64,000 nucleotides of DNA from positions 116,526-180,525 of the forward strand of contig NW_019775848.1 in NCBI RefSeq assembly GCF_001039355.2. The letters run 5' to 3'. Of the stretch, positions 47,901 through 64,000 are shown one piece after another. A program made the translations under genes and the position numbers. Every line of letters starts with the position of its first letter. The first letter of the stretch is position 1. Below the pieces are notes generated by a model. That model was not told the DNA's origin. It did no database searches and worked only from the letters and a program-made list of their open reading frames with translations. This DNA is from Lingula anatina (taxonomy: Eukaryota > Brachiopoda > Lingulata > Lingulida > Lingulidae).

Positions 47901-50900
47901 TGACCTTGTCAAATATTCATGAAAATGTGTGTTTTAGGGGGGGTCTGAATTGCAATGCTCCATATCTTTAGTTATAGTAAGGTGACAACTGTGAAATTTT
48001 GTACTTGGGTACAGAAAGTGCCCATGTAAAAAAGTAAGGCAATATGTGGCCAATCATTGTTTGTGATCAATATTCTGATTGCTTTATTTATACATGTAGT
48101 GCTAACTGAAAGAAGAATCTTACAGTGACTTGAGGATAAAAGATGTTCATTTTTTATATGAGCCCCTGCCTCAGACAAGCTAATTATTCACGGTTGAAAA
48201 GACATGAATATAAGGTGAGATATATGTGAAAATCAGCTTGTCTGAGGGTTGGGCTCGATATGTACTCAAACTAAATAGGGACAAATTCAGTCCATATGCT
48301 AGCAGGCGGCCATGTTTATTCCTGCCATGAGGTAGCTGCTACATGCTATACATAGGATGGCTAGGCAGATACAGTGAAACTTTTGTACAAAAAGAACAAC
48401 CCAAAATAAAATGTAGGTCTTTGAATGGAAAATAGGGGTTAGAGTCAGTAAAATATTTTCAATTACAACAAAAAAAAAAAGAAAAGTCATTTTCATATAT
48501 GTAATGCATGCTATCATCAAAAAAAAAAAGGAAATATGGATAGGAAATAGAGTCCAAATACAGTAAGTATATCTTATTTTCATTCTTATTTCTTAGGATT
48601 AAGAAAGATTAAAATGTAAAATGTGCTTCAGATATCACACACACCCTAGTTTTGTTACTTATGACCTAATCTTCCACACCAGCACTATTCATAATAGCTT
48701 TTTTTCTTCTTTTTTTTTCCACCAAAATGCTATGACTGGCTTTATTTGTCAAGGAAATCAGTGAAGACCTATTGACTTGGTAAATAGTCCATACAAGAGA
48801 CCACCAGCCTATAATAATTACCAGAAGTTTACCAGATAAAGCAAGCTAGCCAATATACTGATGAGCATCTGCTAGATGGCCAGTTTGAAATCAGTGTATG
48901 CAAGGATGCACCTGATTTAATCAGAGCCAAAGTAGTTAATTAAGACACACATCTAGCCACCAGTAAACATTATGGATTCAGACCTCCCATAGCAAAACTA
49001 GACCCATCAGTGGCTGGTACTGACAGTGTAAAGCTTGTTCCAAGACAGTTGGAAGTTGTGCACATATCACTTCAGTCCTGTGGTATATGGGGTTTGACAT
49101 GAGGCAGGGATACAATTGAAAATTATGTTGTGGAGAAGGCTGTTTGGATACCTCACATTTACCAAAATCAAGTGGTGACAGTATTAGCAAGACAAAAAGT
49201 GTTTCAGACAGCACATCTGATTAATTATCTATTGTTTCATTATACATTTTTTATACTCATATTTGTATATATTGTATAATATAACTCTTGCATTGCATTC
49301 TATACAAGGTCTTTATCATAACATAATCATATGTGAAGTAGGTGATTTAATTTCATTGTCATACAGATTATTGGCCATAACTGTTATTATGTGTACTATA
49401 TTTTCATTTAGTTTTTAGTTATACCTTATCATTATTTTGGTACAATTTACACCTTGTTTATTTTATGGTTTATGGAAACATTCCAAATAGCTGTTTAGAG
49501 TGATTTACACCTGTTTTTTTTATGTTGTTACTGTAACAGCCTTTTGCCTTTAGCATTTTTTTACTATTCCTTAGAAATGTGTATTGGTTAAAAATAAAAT
49601 TATTTAGACCAACAAATGCTGGTCTGTGAGAAAAGTTATATAAAATTAATAAATACGCTGAAACAAGTTTTTCTAGCAACAAGTCAATACAGTTAAGTGA
49701 AAGCAGTGATGGCTTACGTGAGAAAATACCGTAATATACCACCCCTCCCTCTCTTCTCTAGGATTAGAAAAACAATAATTACTTTCCCATTTACTTGTGC
49801 CACACCACAATTATTTAACATATAACTCTTTTTTACATCAGAAGACAAGTTTCATTAGAAAAAATCCTTTATGTAATATAAATGCTGAAACAAGTTGCTC
49901 TGATTCATTTGACTGTATACAACAGGTAAATCCGGTTACCCCCCCCCCCCCCACACACACATATAACTCATTAAAAATACTAAGTTATGATGCCTCAAAC
50001 CAAATAATATTTTTCCATGCAACAAATATATGCATAAACTTTATAATAGCAAATTATTAAAACTTTTTGATGATGGGCACTTTGCCAATGGTTATTCGCA
50101 CTCATCCTTTAAGCTCTTTTTCTTCTATTGATTTCGTGTGAGGACTAGCTTATTTTGATCTAGACAAATTAATTTGATACCAGCTAGTATTTTTCTAAGG
50201 GTGACAAGGGCAAGTTACCCAAAGGTTGATACATTTTTAGGTAAAAATATGTTTGAATATTGTTCTTTTATAGATAAGGATAAATTGTATACAGTGATTC
50301 TCTTTTTATGTAACAAAAGGTCATGATGTATTATGCAGTCGAAATTTCATTATTATAATTTTAGGATCAGACAGATTACTTGAAAGCAGATCCCTCTGTA
50401 TACATGGACTTAGCCGAGAAACTCGATAATGCACAATTTGATGCTGGTAAGTGGTAATGAGTTGTGAATGCCAATATGAAACTAGCTGGCCTTCATGCAG
50501 TTCTAAATATTCATATTTTAGCACCCTTATTTATTAAAGTTTTATACATTGACTACAGTGGTATCATTTATTTGGTAAATGAAATAAACCTTTCATTAAC
50601 TGCCGTGCATACAAATATATACATACCTACATAGTGTACAGAAGTGAATAAAATAACCAAAACTTCAAAGTAACATGAAATTGAATGAACAGGAAAAATT
50701 GAAGCACTAATATATCATTTACTGTTTGCCTTTTAGAATGTGACAGTGACATCACTTTTGCTTTCAGTTAATTAGTTTTGTACATCGACCAGTTCTTCCA
50801 GAAATGGTTGTTTGGTTATTTCTCACTTGAATGTAAATTTTTTTAATTCACACGTATAAAAGAATGCCACTCTTGTTTCAGTTTCTATTGAAGATGCTCA

Positions 50901-51147
50901 TTGTCACAACAATCTAGCTCTACTGGAGAAATTCAAAAAGACCAAAGTAATCTTCGGTGTTGTCGCCATTGCTAAAAGTCAAGTGGAGACTGTGGAGGAG
51001 ATTAAATCGCGTGTCATGGAGGCATTGAAGCACATACCTAAGGAACGCATCATTCTGGCCCCAGATTGTGGTCTGGCCTTCTTGCCTCGAAATATTTTAC
51101 GTCAGAAGCTGAGCAACATGGTGACAGCAGCAAAGTCCATCGTCTGA
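44988..51147 (+). CDS. Short cobalamin-independent methionine-synthase-like protein, copy 2
   Basis: Tandem paralogue of the gene at 39242. Exons: 44988-45003, 45496-45630, 45806-45917, 46490-46704, 47139-47317, 47569-47628, 50365-50446 and 50882-51147; 354 residues. Every intron interrupts the same codon and phase as in copy 1. The N-terminus reads MAGTQGILTTVIGSYPKPDY. Zinc ligands are kept: His230, Cys232, Glu270 and Cys329. Exon 3 is two codons shorter. Exons 2 and 3 differ strongly from copy 1, while parts of exons 4, 5 and 8 are almost identical. Intron 6 is long (about 2.7 kb). It is presumably a functional methyltransferase like copy 1, perhaps with different expression. AATAAA at 51423 is a candidate poly(A) signal. 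Confidence 0.9.
45944..46110. mobile_element. Small MITE with CAGGCC termini, copy 2
   Basis: 167 bp, inverted ends CAGGCCTGTAGCCAAG and CCTACAGGCCTG. Nearly the same length as the element at 34125 and sharing its termini. Inserted in intron 3 of MetE copy 2; the target duplication is not clear. Confidence 0.65.
46714..46963. repeat. Family H element (copy d) in intron 4 of MetE copy 2
   Basis: Left end GGGCTCATTCCCATG, right end the complement of AGAGCTCATCCCCATTGAAA. Internal inverted segments are GGGACTCTTGCCGAATGCAA and the complement of GGGACTCTCGCTGAGTGCAA. It starts 10 bases after the exon 4 donor. Confidence 0.7.
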
Positions 51148-52778
51148 TTTCCTCAGCTGTTTCGACTTTTGTTAAATTGAGGAAAATGGATGGTTTTCAG
51201 GTCTCTTGTGACATTGTGACATTTATTGATTCAATGCAGATTCACACTTATTTTTTTAAGCATTTAATTTGCTAATATTTTACAAGGTTCAGATTTTGAA
51301 GGCACTGACCAAAACTGCCTAGATGGGCAATAGGTGTAGAACTATTATGCAATCATCTTTGAATCAAGTGTCTTTACATTACTTTAATAGTTTTCACGAT
51401 TATCAATTTTTTTAAGCACAAAAATAAATTAATGTTTGAATATTTTAAGTGCAAAATAAAAAAAAAAAAATTAACATTTTTTTTTTTTGCTATTTTAAAA
51501 TGCTTTCCCTAACATTCAAAATTTAAGCCATGATAGAGACAATTGCCAAATGCAAAAATTACATTTATTCTGAAGAATACAGTAAAAACAGATAGTAATA
51601 ACAATAAAACCAAAAAAAAACATGATCACTTTACTCAAAAGACAAACTTGTAACTAACAAAACTTGTATTTTAAAGGTACCTTGTACCTATGTTTAAAAT
51701 ATTTTCATGTACAATGGTTTGCGAGAACATAAATTTTGCTTTTTCTCAAGGAAAATTACATTTGGTACAAAATCCCTCCATTATTCAGGAAACATTTAAC
51801 ATTTTCAGTAAAGCAACAATTGTCAATTTAGAGGTAAAAAATTGATTTTTTGTTGTTGTTTCACAGAAACAATATCATATGGCACAAAATAGAAAAAAAA
51901 GTTTCACATTTTGAAACATAAAATTTAACATGTTGTCTTTGATAAATGTGTAATATAAATATAACAAAGAAAATGTCTTAAGCATGCAAAGAATGAATAG
52001 TAATTACGTAAGATGTTATGGTACCAGTTATGTCCATCCCACTTGATAAAATGATGCTTTTAATTACTTGTGGGGATTTTAAGAACTGCACTGCTAAATA
52101 ATATATACTTATCCCAGCAGGCACCTTTTTCTAAATGTTACCTGCACTTTTACTTCAGGAAGGCCTATTATCATGTCAATGACATTAAAGTTCACAATAT
52201 GTTATTCATGAATGGCTTAAATTTAAGGATTTTAATTTAAGAGTGCAATCTTATAATTATTTAATAATTTGTTGTTTTTTATCTTTAATACTGTAAAACC
52301 ACAACCATTAAGTTTTCACAACAATTTGAGAAATTTTTTCTTATTTGCAGAAAATTGTCTAACAAGGACCTTAGACTTATGGCCTCCGTGTATGCCATAA
52401 GAATATGACCTTTACATTTCAAGAAATATAATTTAGATGGTCAATCACTGTCGGAAATGTTTGTGTTTACAACTTTATAAAATATTTACCATCCAGTACT
52501 TCTGGACTTTCATCATAACCCAAAGTTATGGATAATTCAAGTTAATGGGAATACAGGACCCATGTATTATTACATGTAACAGTGTATAAGCAATTTAACA
52601 GCACAAATCTTATCATCAAAAAGTTACTATCCCTAGACAAATATCAACCACATAAAGCCTACTGTCTGATATACAGAGTTAAAATATATGTAAATGTTAC
52701 ATAATAATGTCATCAAGCTGCAACAATAAACATGGAAGCACTTCAGCTGTGAATGATTAAAAAAAAAACATGGCACAT
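51148..52778. other. Convergent intergenic region
   Basis: The 3' ends of MetE copy 2 (+) and HSC70 (-) meet here. No gene seen. Candidate poly(A) signals are AATAAA at 51423 (+) and TTTATT at 51564-51569 (minus-strand AATAAA). Confidence 0.5.
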
Positions 52779-57340
<4,562 letters not shown>

Positions 57341-58904
57341 ATTGTTGGTTTAGTCTGTGGGGAAACAATACCATTTTTTTAAATAAAGAAAATAAAATAG
57401 ATAAATAAATAATTCTTTCATTAATAAATGACATTTTATTGAATATAAAAGGGAAACCGTTTCTCAGACCATGTGGAATGGGAAAAGACCTGTTCATGGT
57501 TGCTTTTATTTATAGAAATTAAAAAAAAAAAAGATCCCCCGCCACCCAGTAAAAAAATAATACTCCACCTGTTTAAATGACCTAGTTGTTTATCACAAAC
57601 ACAGCTTGATGCAAGACTATTTTTAAATGATATAATAAAACTCATTCAAAATGATGGGGGAGAAAACATGTTTAGGCAATCAGGTCTAATTTATGCTGTT
57701 GAAACGTGACTGAATATTCATTTTTGCCCGAGGAGCTGACACTATTATGCGGTTTCTTGCTATACATTATTAAGTACAGCTACAGCTAGTGCAATGATCT
57801 AACATTTCACCTGCCAGACACAGTCTCCCTCCATTCTGTAAAAAAGTACATCTGCCCAACTTTCTGGCGTCTGCTGACTCTAGTTTTCTTTCTCTCAAAT
57901 TACGAGATCCTGAGACGAGTTTCTCAAACTTCCAAAAGAAATATTTGTGTGAATTTGAGGCTCAACTTTCTTGGCCCCCAACTACCACGCTTACCATGTA
58001 ATTGTATTACAAGCAGACATGTTTCATCATGGATATCTTGCTAAATATTCCCTTAACTGTTAATACAACTTACCTCACCTACTAGTGAAGCGGTTCTTCT
58101 GCACCTTAATTAATGCGATACAAATGAGTCAGAGACAGACTGCAGGTAGCCTCCACCACACCTCAACAGGTTTACCTGTTACAAGTTTAAGAGATCTCGT
58201 TTGGTCTGCTTTACATCTAAACTAGCCTTTGGAGAATTTTACTGCAGACCGCAGAGTGCATTTAGCTCATATCAAGTTTTAGGTCGTCTTTTTGTCTAGG
58301 CCTGGCCCATTTCATCTGCAATAAATTTTTAACCCACTTATTTTTATTTTTCACTTTTTTCATTTTCATTTTTATCACTCACATTATTCACTTTTTCTGA
58401 CAAGAAACCAAACCCCAGCTCATCAAAGGTGTAATTTCAGGCCGGAAGGGTGTGAATGTTTTCACCTGTCATGTATACATGTACCTAACCCTACTACAGG
58501 GTCCATTTGAATAATTACATAGACATAAATGTAGCCATGCTTCACCTAAGCACTAAATGTCTCAACTATCCCCAACACTGGTCCTCAACGTGGTATACAT
58601 TTGTCTGAAAACAACTTATTAATAGGTTGCACCTTTTTATATGCCATTTGTAGACTGTTTAAAGAGCGCAGTGTCTGATGTCCGGCAATTACAAGCATTG
58701 ACCACAATCAGCCTAGCAATTTAGTCAGGTACAGTAATCTAGATTGGTTAAATGTGAAAGGTGAGAAATAAAATATATGCCTCACAATGAGCAATGAGAA
58801 GGTTACACCTATCCGGCCAAGTAGGACTATATCTGAGCAGTAAAAAGAGGTGCATGATATCTGGTAATTAGGAGGAATTATAGCCACGTTAGCATGCCTT
58901 TGAC

Positions 58905-59095
58905 CTAGGGACCATTCCCAGACCCTATCGTACTAACTGTGGTTCGATCTACCTACAAGGGGATTCTCGCTAAATTGCAATCAACTTAAGCGGCTTAGAT
59001 GTCTGTCACACCCACTGAAGCTGCTAGGCAGTAATTAATTATCGTTTAGCAGCTTCAGTAGACATGCTAGACATCTAAGCTGCTTAAAGTAATAA
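58905..59095. repeat. Family H element (copy e) with a long hairpin
   Basis: Begins CTAGGGACCATTCCCA and GGGGATTCTCGCTAAATTGC. At 58983-59026 and 59047-59090 are complementary arms: CTTAGATGTCTGTCACACCC then ACTGAAGCTGCTA, against TAGCAGCTTCAGT then the inverse with few mismatches, around a 20-base loop. Confidence 0.7.
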
Positions 59096-59229
59096 TAACT
59101 CTTCGTTTTGGCTTAAAATTGGATTTTCCTGGAAAAAACGGCAATTGTCTCGTACTTACCAATGGTCAACGACCCCATTCCTGCATTCAAAGTTAATCCA
59201 GGGTTTTTTTCCTTAACATACGGTTTTTT

Positions 59230-59255
59230 GTTAAAATCTCTTAAGAGATTTTAAC
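59230..59255. repeat. Perfect 26-bp palindrome
   Basis: GTTAAAATCTCTT followed directly by its exact complement AAGAGATTTTAAC, no spacer. Confidence 0.95.
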
Positions 59256-59744
59256 TGACGGAGCTCTCTCTGACATTGCATAGTCACTGGTGACCTACTT
59301 AAAACCGCGGGAAAAGCAGACAACAACAACACTATATAACAATAATATAAGATTCATGATATATATATTCGTCTTTTTGTAAAAAATGCATTTATATCCA
59401 CAATGTGTGCCATTCTGGGCTGTTCGTTATCCGACGCACTGTACAACAACTCGCAACTTACGTCTGCAAACTGCACTAGCGTTTGGCGCCATATGTTATT
59501 TTGGTCTCGAATGAACGCGAGAATCCGCGTGACACCCAAACGTCATTGGCAACGAATGCCTTGATGACCGGGAAAAAAGGCATCGAAAGCCCTTCTGACA
59601 AGCACAGATTTTAGTTTTACTACAATAATGGCCGTTTTAGTGGTAAAATGCAATAGAATATATTTCCATGCGTTGTTTACAATGTATTTCTTGCGGATTT
59701 TTGAATCTCAAAGGAAGAGTTATTATTGCTTTAAGCTGAAAGCA

Positions 59745-59820
59745 ATTTTGGGAGAAACCCCTCGGAGATGGATCGATCCTATTAGATTGATCTAGACGTG
59801 GGAACCCAGTCCTAGGTAAC
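59745..59820. repeat. Family H element end (copy f)
   Basis: Inverted relative of 43380-43450: CCCCTCGGAGATGGATCGAT and ATTAGATTGATCTAGACGTG. It may be the right end of a roughly 0.9-kb element starting at 58905 (CTAGG termini), or a separate fragment. Confidence 0.5.
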
Positions 59821-60278
59821 AATGCAATGATATATTCCAGAGCCTGTGAAAGAGAGTAGGTAAAATATTGCAGTAAGTCGGGTTGGAGAATGAGTAATTC
59901 CACCACACCTGTCTGAGCTGTATCTACTGCAGAAACCACATATTTGGAGAAAATTCCTGAGTTAACTGATAAATAATATCTCCTTTCAGCCAGGTCTAGC
60001 AACTTTATAACTACTCTTGTATTTTTCCATAGCCTGCGAACTCTTGTTTTTTTTTTTTATTATTATTCAGGCCAGGATTACACTAACCTTTCTAATTCAT
60101 GTAATTCACAACCTAAGTCTTTGCATTAACTGAGCAACTAATCTAAAACTCAGAGTATAGAAAATCTGCAAATTCAATTCCTGTTTATTCGGTAAACATA
60201 ATTCTTGCATGTATTCTAAACCATACGATTACACTAAATTGTTATAATTTCTTTTTTTCTTTTTTTTTTTTTGGTTCT

Positions 60279-60638
60279 NNNNNNNNNNNNNNNNNNNNNN
60301 NNNNNNNNNNNNNNNNNNNNNNNNNNNNNNNNNNNNNNNNNNNNNNNNNNNNNNNNNNNNNNNNNNNNNNNNNNNNNNNNNNNNNNNNNNNNNNNNNNNN
60401 NNNNNNNNNNNNNNNNNNNNNNNNNNNNNNNNNNNNNNNNNNNNNNNNNNNNNNNNNNNNNNNNNNNNNNNNNNNNNNNNNNNNNNNNNNNNNNNNNNNN
60501 NNNNNNNNNNNNNNNNNNNNNNNNNNNNNNNNNNNNNNNNNNNNNNNNNNNNNNNNNNNNNNNNNNNNNNNNNNNNNNNNNNNNNNNNNNNNNNNNNNNN
60601 NNNNNNNNNNNNNNNNNNNNNNNNNNNNNNNNNNNNNN
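60279..60638. other. Assembly gap (360 N)
   Basis: Run of N flanked by poly(T) on both sides (about 31 T then 10 G on the right), so the gap sits in a homopolymer that defeated sequencing. Confidence 1.
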
Positions 60639-60680
<42 letters not shown>

Positions 60681-62046
60681 GGGGGGGGGGTTCATGAGAC
60701 TACAAGAAAAAGGCAACTCTTGTTTCAGTCCATTTTTGGTTTGTTATTTGTTATATCACTAACAAAACTTCACAAAATAATAAACCCATATAGAGAAATC
60801 AAACTAAATTGTTATTAATAAGGAATAAGCTAAGGTAACTTATTTATTTCTTCTTAAAAAAAAAATTGCACCTTTTTTCAGCCTATACCTCGTCTTGTTT
60901 ATGACTATATGACTTCCAGACATAAGGACCTGAATGACCTGTTTGGTTTATTTTATAATCATGGCAGCATATAAAACCAGGTCAACCAAGAGCTCGTGTG
61001 TCTTGTATTTGCATGCAGATCACACATTGCCATGCAGGTACCTATTCCAGCGGGAGAATTAGCCCATCATAAAATAATGGCTGCCATTTCCTATGACTTT
61101 ATCACTTCCCCAACGCCCAGTGTTAGTAATTAAAGTTCCCTACACATCTATAATCACCTGGTAATTCAAACGGAAAAAACCCTTATTTTTTTTAGATTTA
61201 CTATCTTCCATGTTTTCTCCCAGTCTTTTTTTTTTTTTTTTTTAAGTGCAAACAATGTTGCAGTTCTTAATGCTCGAGCAGTGTTTAAAGTTGATTGCCT
61301 CCTTCATCTAGGGTGTTAATTATAAATAATATCATTTAACCATTTTTAACTGGCCTGTTAACTGGCCTGAAACTCTTAATTCAGATTTCGAAAGGAAATC
61401 ATGATGTCATATCCAACTATAGAACACATTGGGCTAGATCTGTCACAAAAAAAATCCCCTGGGCAGTTTCAATACACACGATATCTGAGCTCCTTTATTA
61501 CAAATCTAAATACAAACTGAAAGTGAAAGCATGACTAGGGCTCTCAAGTCTCAAGTTTATTCAATCTCACAAGTTAAATATATTTCAAATATAATCAGCT
61601 GTTGCTTTTATTAATACAAAACCTTAATAATAATAATTATTATTATTATGATAAAAATAATAAAGATGTAAGTGATTTACACCAAAGTCATTTTTTTAGT
61701 TTACAATTTGACTGCAGCAGAATTTTGCATTCAATTTTTATTAGATGTAAGACTAATCAGATGATTGCATTTTCACATAATTTCAACTTGAAAACCTACA
61801 AATGAGGCAGCATGGCAACAGAAATTAATGTGTCAAGGACACGCTGTCCAAAATATATCCAGTTCAAGTCGCACGAAGTAAAAGCCGTGCCGCCCTCCTC
61901 TTTGTTACCTACCTACAGATGCCATGACCTTTTTTAACTTCCAATTGTTACCAAAAGAGTGTATGCAATCCAAGCGCGTAAACAACGTTTAAAATGAAAT
62001 GAGCCGTTGCTTTTTATGGCATTTACCAAAAAGACTATGAACTTAC

Positions 62047-62172
62047 CAAACAAAGCTTACTTGAAAACTTCTCCTAAATTCAGTTCGTCCAAATGACTTC
62101 TTTCCTCCGCTTGGCAGTATTTAAGTGTAACTCTGGATTTCTGGACTTTTCCTCAACCGCCCTACTTCGATA
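62047..62172 (-). other. Candidate HSC70 5' UTR exon
   Basis: Minus-strand sequence ending CTTTGTTTG before the consensus donor GTAAGTTCATAG, about 30 bases downstream of a TATA box. It would splice to the acceptor just upstream of the HSC70 start codon, the arrangement seen in vertebrate HSPA8. Confidence 0.5.
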
Positions 62173-62195
62173 ACCGGCTTCTGCGGTAGGCCAAA

Positions 62196-62272
62196 AATAA
62201 ATATATGCAGCCCACGATTGTGCTGGAAGATTCCACGGGTTCGTTCTTTTCAGAAGCACTTCCGGGTCACCA
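62196..62272 (-). promoter_or_regulatory. Probable HSC70 promoter: TATA box, heat-shock element, ETS site
   Basis: On the minus strand GCATATATTTATTTTTGG (about 62191-62208) gives a TATA box. Just upstream GGAATCTTCC (62225-62234) is an inverted nGAAnnTTCn pair, with further GAA and TTC pentamers at 62240-62256 imperfectly phased. CCCGGAAGTGC (about 62257-62267) is a textbook ETS site. The order fits an Hsp70-family promoter. Confidence 0.55.
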
Positions 62273-62646
62273 AGACGCAGCTAACGCATTCACAATCAAT
62301 GCAGTCGATCTTTCAGTTTCTTTTTGCAGTAGACCTCTTTGCTTCAAAATACTACTTCAAATATAATTTACTTAAGGCTATTCTTTCCGAAAACCCGAAA
62401 AAACGGAATTTATATTTATTTATTTATTAACATCTATTTATTTATAAATTAATTTATTCATTTCTATACTCGAGGTTAAAACTAAATCACTTTTTTTTTA
62501 TTTTCATCTACGGTAGATCTATGATTATTCTTATTTACTCTGTCGATATACTGTGTCATATTTAACCCCACGAATGTGAAATTACAATATATACAATTTA
62601 TGAATTCACAAATATATAATATATTTGAATGCATGATTTGTGTGAT

Positions 62647-63095
62647 CAGGGGCGGATCCAGGATTATTTGAAGGGGGGTCCGCGGATGCAAAGCCACCCC
62701 CCCCCCCCCCCTCCCTTGGCACGTAGTTCCTGAAAAATTTGGTATTTTGTATTTGAGTGAGAACATACGTACGCGGTGCCATTTGCATGGTACGGTTTAA
62801 AACTATATGTTTCAGCTAGTCAACATTCTTATTTCAAGACGGGACCATTGGTGTTTTTTTTTCAGAAATCGGAGGGGGGGGGGGGGGTCAGTCAGAGGCG
62901 GATCCAGAGATATTTTCTGACAGTCTTCACAAATTAATTATCTTTGCTGATCCAGCCTCCATTTAATTTTGACCGTCTTCAGACAAAAAAAATTAGATGC
63001 CCGTCAATAAAAACTTGATAAATGTAAGACCCAGAAGACAGCCTAAATCCGCCCCTGGGTCAGGATCCCCCGACACCTCCTAAATCCGCCACTTG
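62647..63095. repeat. hAT-like repeat fragments, possibly nested
   Basis: CAGGGGCGGATCCAGG at 62647, CAGAGGCGGATCCAGA at 62893, and inverted ends TAAATCCGCCCCTG (to 63057) and TAAATCCGCCACTTG (to 63095). CAGGGGCGGATCC termini are typical of hAT-type MITEs. The inner pair has a near-duplicate GGTCAG flank. Poly(C) and poly(G) runs lie inside. It occupies the divergent spacer between HSC70 and ALIX. Confidence 0.55.
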
Positions 63096-63178
63096 TGTAG
63101 GCCAAATAAGTAGGAAGTGGCCAGTGTAGGTCAGGGGTCAAATGACGTCTCCGGTCACATGACATAACATTTTTCAAA

Positions 63179-63381
63179 ATGGCGAACTTCATTGCAGTGC
63201 CTATGAAGAAGTGCTGGGAAGTCGAGATGGCTGGGCCTCTTCGGGGGTTCATTCAGACGACGTACCCCGACTATAACATCGAGGATTTTAACCAGGCTCT
63301 GAAAGATTTTGATAGATTGCGAAGTCAGATGATATCCAAGTCAATGGACAGACATGAATCCGCCTTAGACGTTCTCTACCG
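63179..63381 (+). CDS. PDCD6IP: ALIX / programmed cell death 6-interacting protein, first coding exon
   Basis: ESCRT-associated adaptor acting in multivesicular body sorting, cytokinesis and membrane repair. The exon encodes 67 residues plus two bases up to the donor GTTAGT: MANFIAVPMKKCWEVEMAGP, then RGFIQTTYPDYN, and later DRHESALDVLYR. This matches the N-terminus of the BRO1 domain of ALIX (MATFISVQLKKTSEVDLAKP, FIQQTYP, DKHEGALETLLR). The rest of BRO1, the V domain and the proline-rich tail lie beyond the window. The start ATG is preceded by CAAAATGG, a fair context. The gene is divergent from HSC70, about 1 kb away. Confidence 0.88.
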
Positions 63382-63780
63382 GTTAGTTTACGTGTTGAGT
63401 CTATGATAAGCAACTAAAAATATTATCAAGGCAGTATTTCCTGATAAGATTAAATATGTGAATTTTAACCAACGTCAAAATACGGGCGTTGGCTTTATAT
63501 TATTTCAAAAATTAAATATACAGGGACATGTACTACTAGTAATTTAGATGAAGAAAATGTTTTATTGTTTTCAATCTACTTGGACATGACTCATGCTTAC
63601 ATGACAGTGTGTGTGCATTGCTATGTACAGTCAGCATTAACGTGTGTTTGAGGTAAGCATGGTAATTATTACAGTTAGTTCTAAACTACGACAAACTCAT
63701 TTCATCAGTGGAGACCTGATTGCAAATACGATTGACTGACTTATTTTGTACATACTGTATATAAAACAAAATCTGGAAAA

Positions 63781-63823
<43 letters not shown>

Positions 63824-64000
63824 AAACTCAAAGGGATAACAACTGTTCGCATGAGATAAATATTTCATGACCAATACATTGTAAACAACACATAGAAATA
63901 TAATTAATTCCATTTTACCACCAAAACAGAGGTTATCGGAATTTTTGTGGAATCTGTGCTTGCCATTAGACCACGTGGACATTTGTCTTTACTCCGTAGT
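63382..64000. other. ALIX first intron with a (CA)n repeat
   Basis: No second exon is visible. A CA microsatellite lies at 63783-63822. Confidence 0.6.

Larger units (their letters stand above)
57341..62046. other. HSC70 5' UTR intron
   Basis: No coding exon seen. Contains family H copies e and f, a perfect 26-bp palindrome and a 360-base N gap. A second good donor (GAG then GTAAGT, minus strand, near 58070) could serve an alternative leader exon. Confidence 0.5.

Noticed and set aside
60234-60762. Long open frames across the N gap
   Set aside because: They are made of N and homopolymer T or A; no real coding information.

Overview
This is AT-rich, intron-rich invertebrate animal DNA. Evidence is GT-AG introns, vertebrate-like HSC70 intron positions, long microsatellites, many small inverted-repeat elements and a gypsy-type LTR retroelement. 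A spiralian, most likely a mollusc, fits best because a short, intron-containing cobalamin-independent methionine-synthase-like gene is present. That assignment is inference; nothing in the window names the species.

Left end (1-7.9 kb): five exons of a voltage-gated calcium channel alpha2-delta gene (+) are followed by two copies of a retroelement terminal repeat. Between them lie the last two exons of a Rab geranylgeranyltransferase alpha subunit (-). Both retroelement copies stop at a single 'n' (3687 and 7538), and the flanking genes are cut off there, so this end is probably a patchwork of sequences joined through a repeat. The repeat itself encodes a coiled-coil protein. One copy carries a nested 174-bp inverted-repeat element and is followed by a primer-binding site and a frameshifted gag-protease.

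7.9-38.3 kb (-): one long gene with tiny exons encodes a charged N-terminal region, a winged-helix-like segment and the start of a purine-nucleoside-phosphorylase-fold domain. It includes two probable microexons of 30 and 12 nt. Its 3' end is missing. Its introns hold microsatellites, a tRNA-like SINE candidate and several inverted-repeat elements, one being 962 bp with about 110-bp termini.

38.3-51.2 kb (+): after a probable divergent promoter there is a tandem pair of eight-exon MetE-like genes with identical intron positions. Both retain all four zinc ligands. They show mosaic divergence that suggests gene conversion.

52.8-62.2 kb (-): a complete HSC70 (HSPA8-type) gene with eight coding exons and a probable 5' UTR exon. 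A TATA/heat-shock-element/ETS promoter lies near 62.2 kb. A perfect 66-bp duplication sits at its exon 2 acceptor, and a 360-base N gap lies in the first intron. It converges with the second MetE gene.

63.2 kb to the end (+): the first coding exon of ALIX/PDCD6IP (BRO1 domain), divergent from HSC70. Apart from methionine, folate and chaperone housekeeping, the genes form no shared pathway. The unusual content is the phosphorylase-fusion gene, the mosaic MetE pair and the layered mobile elements.
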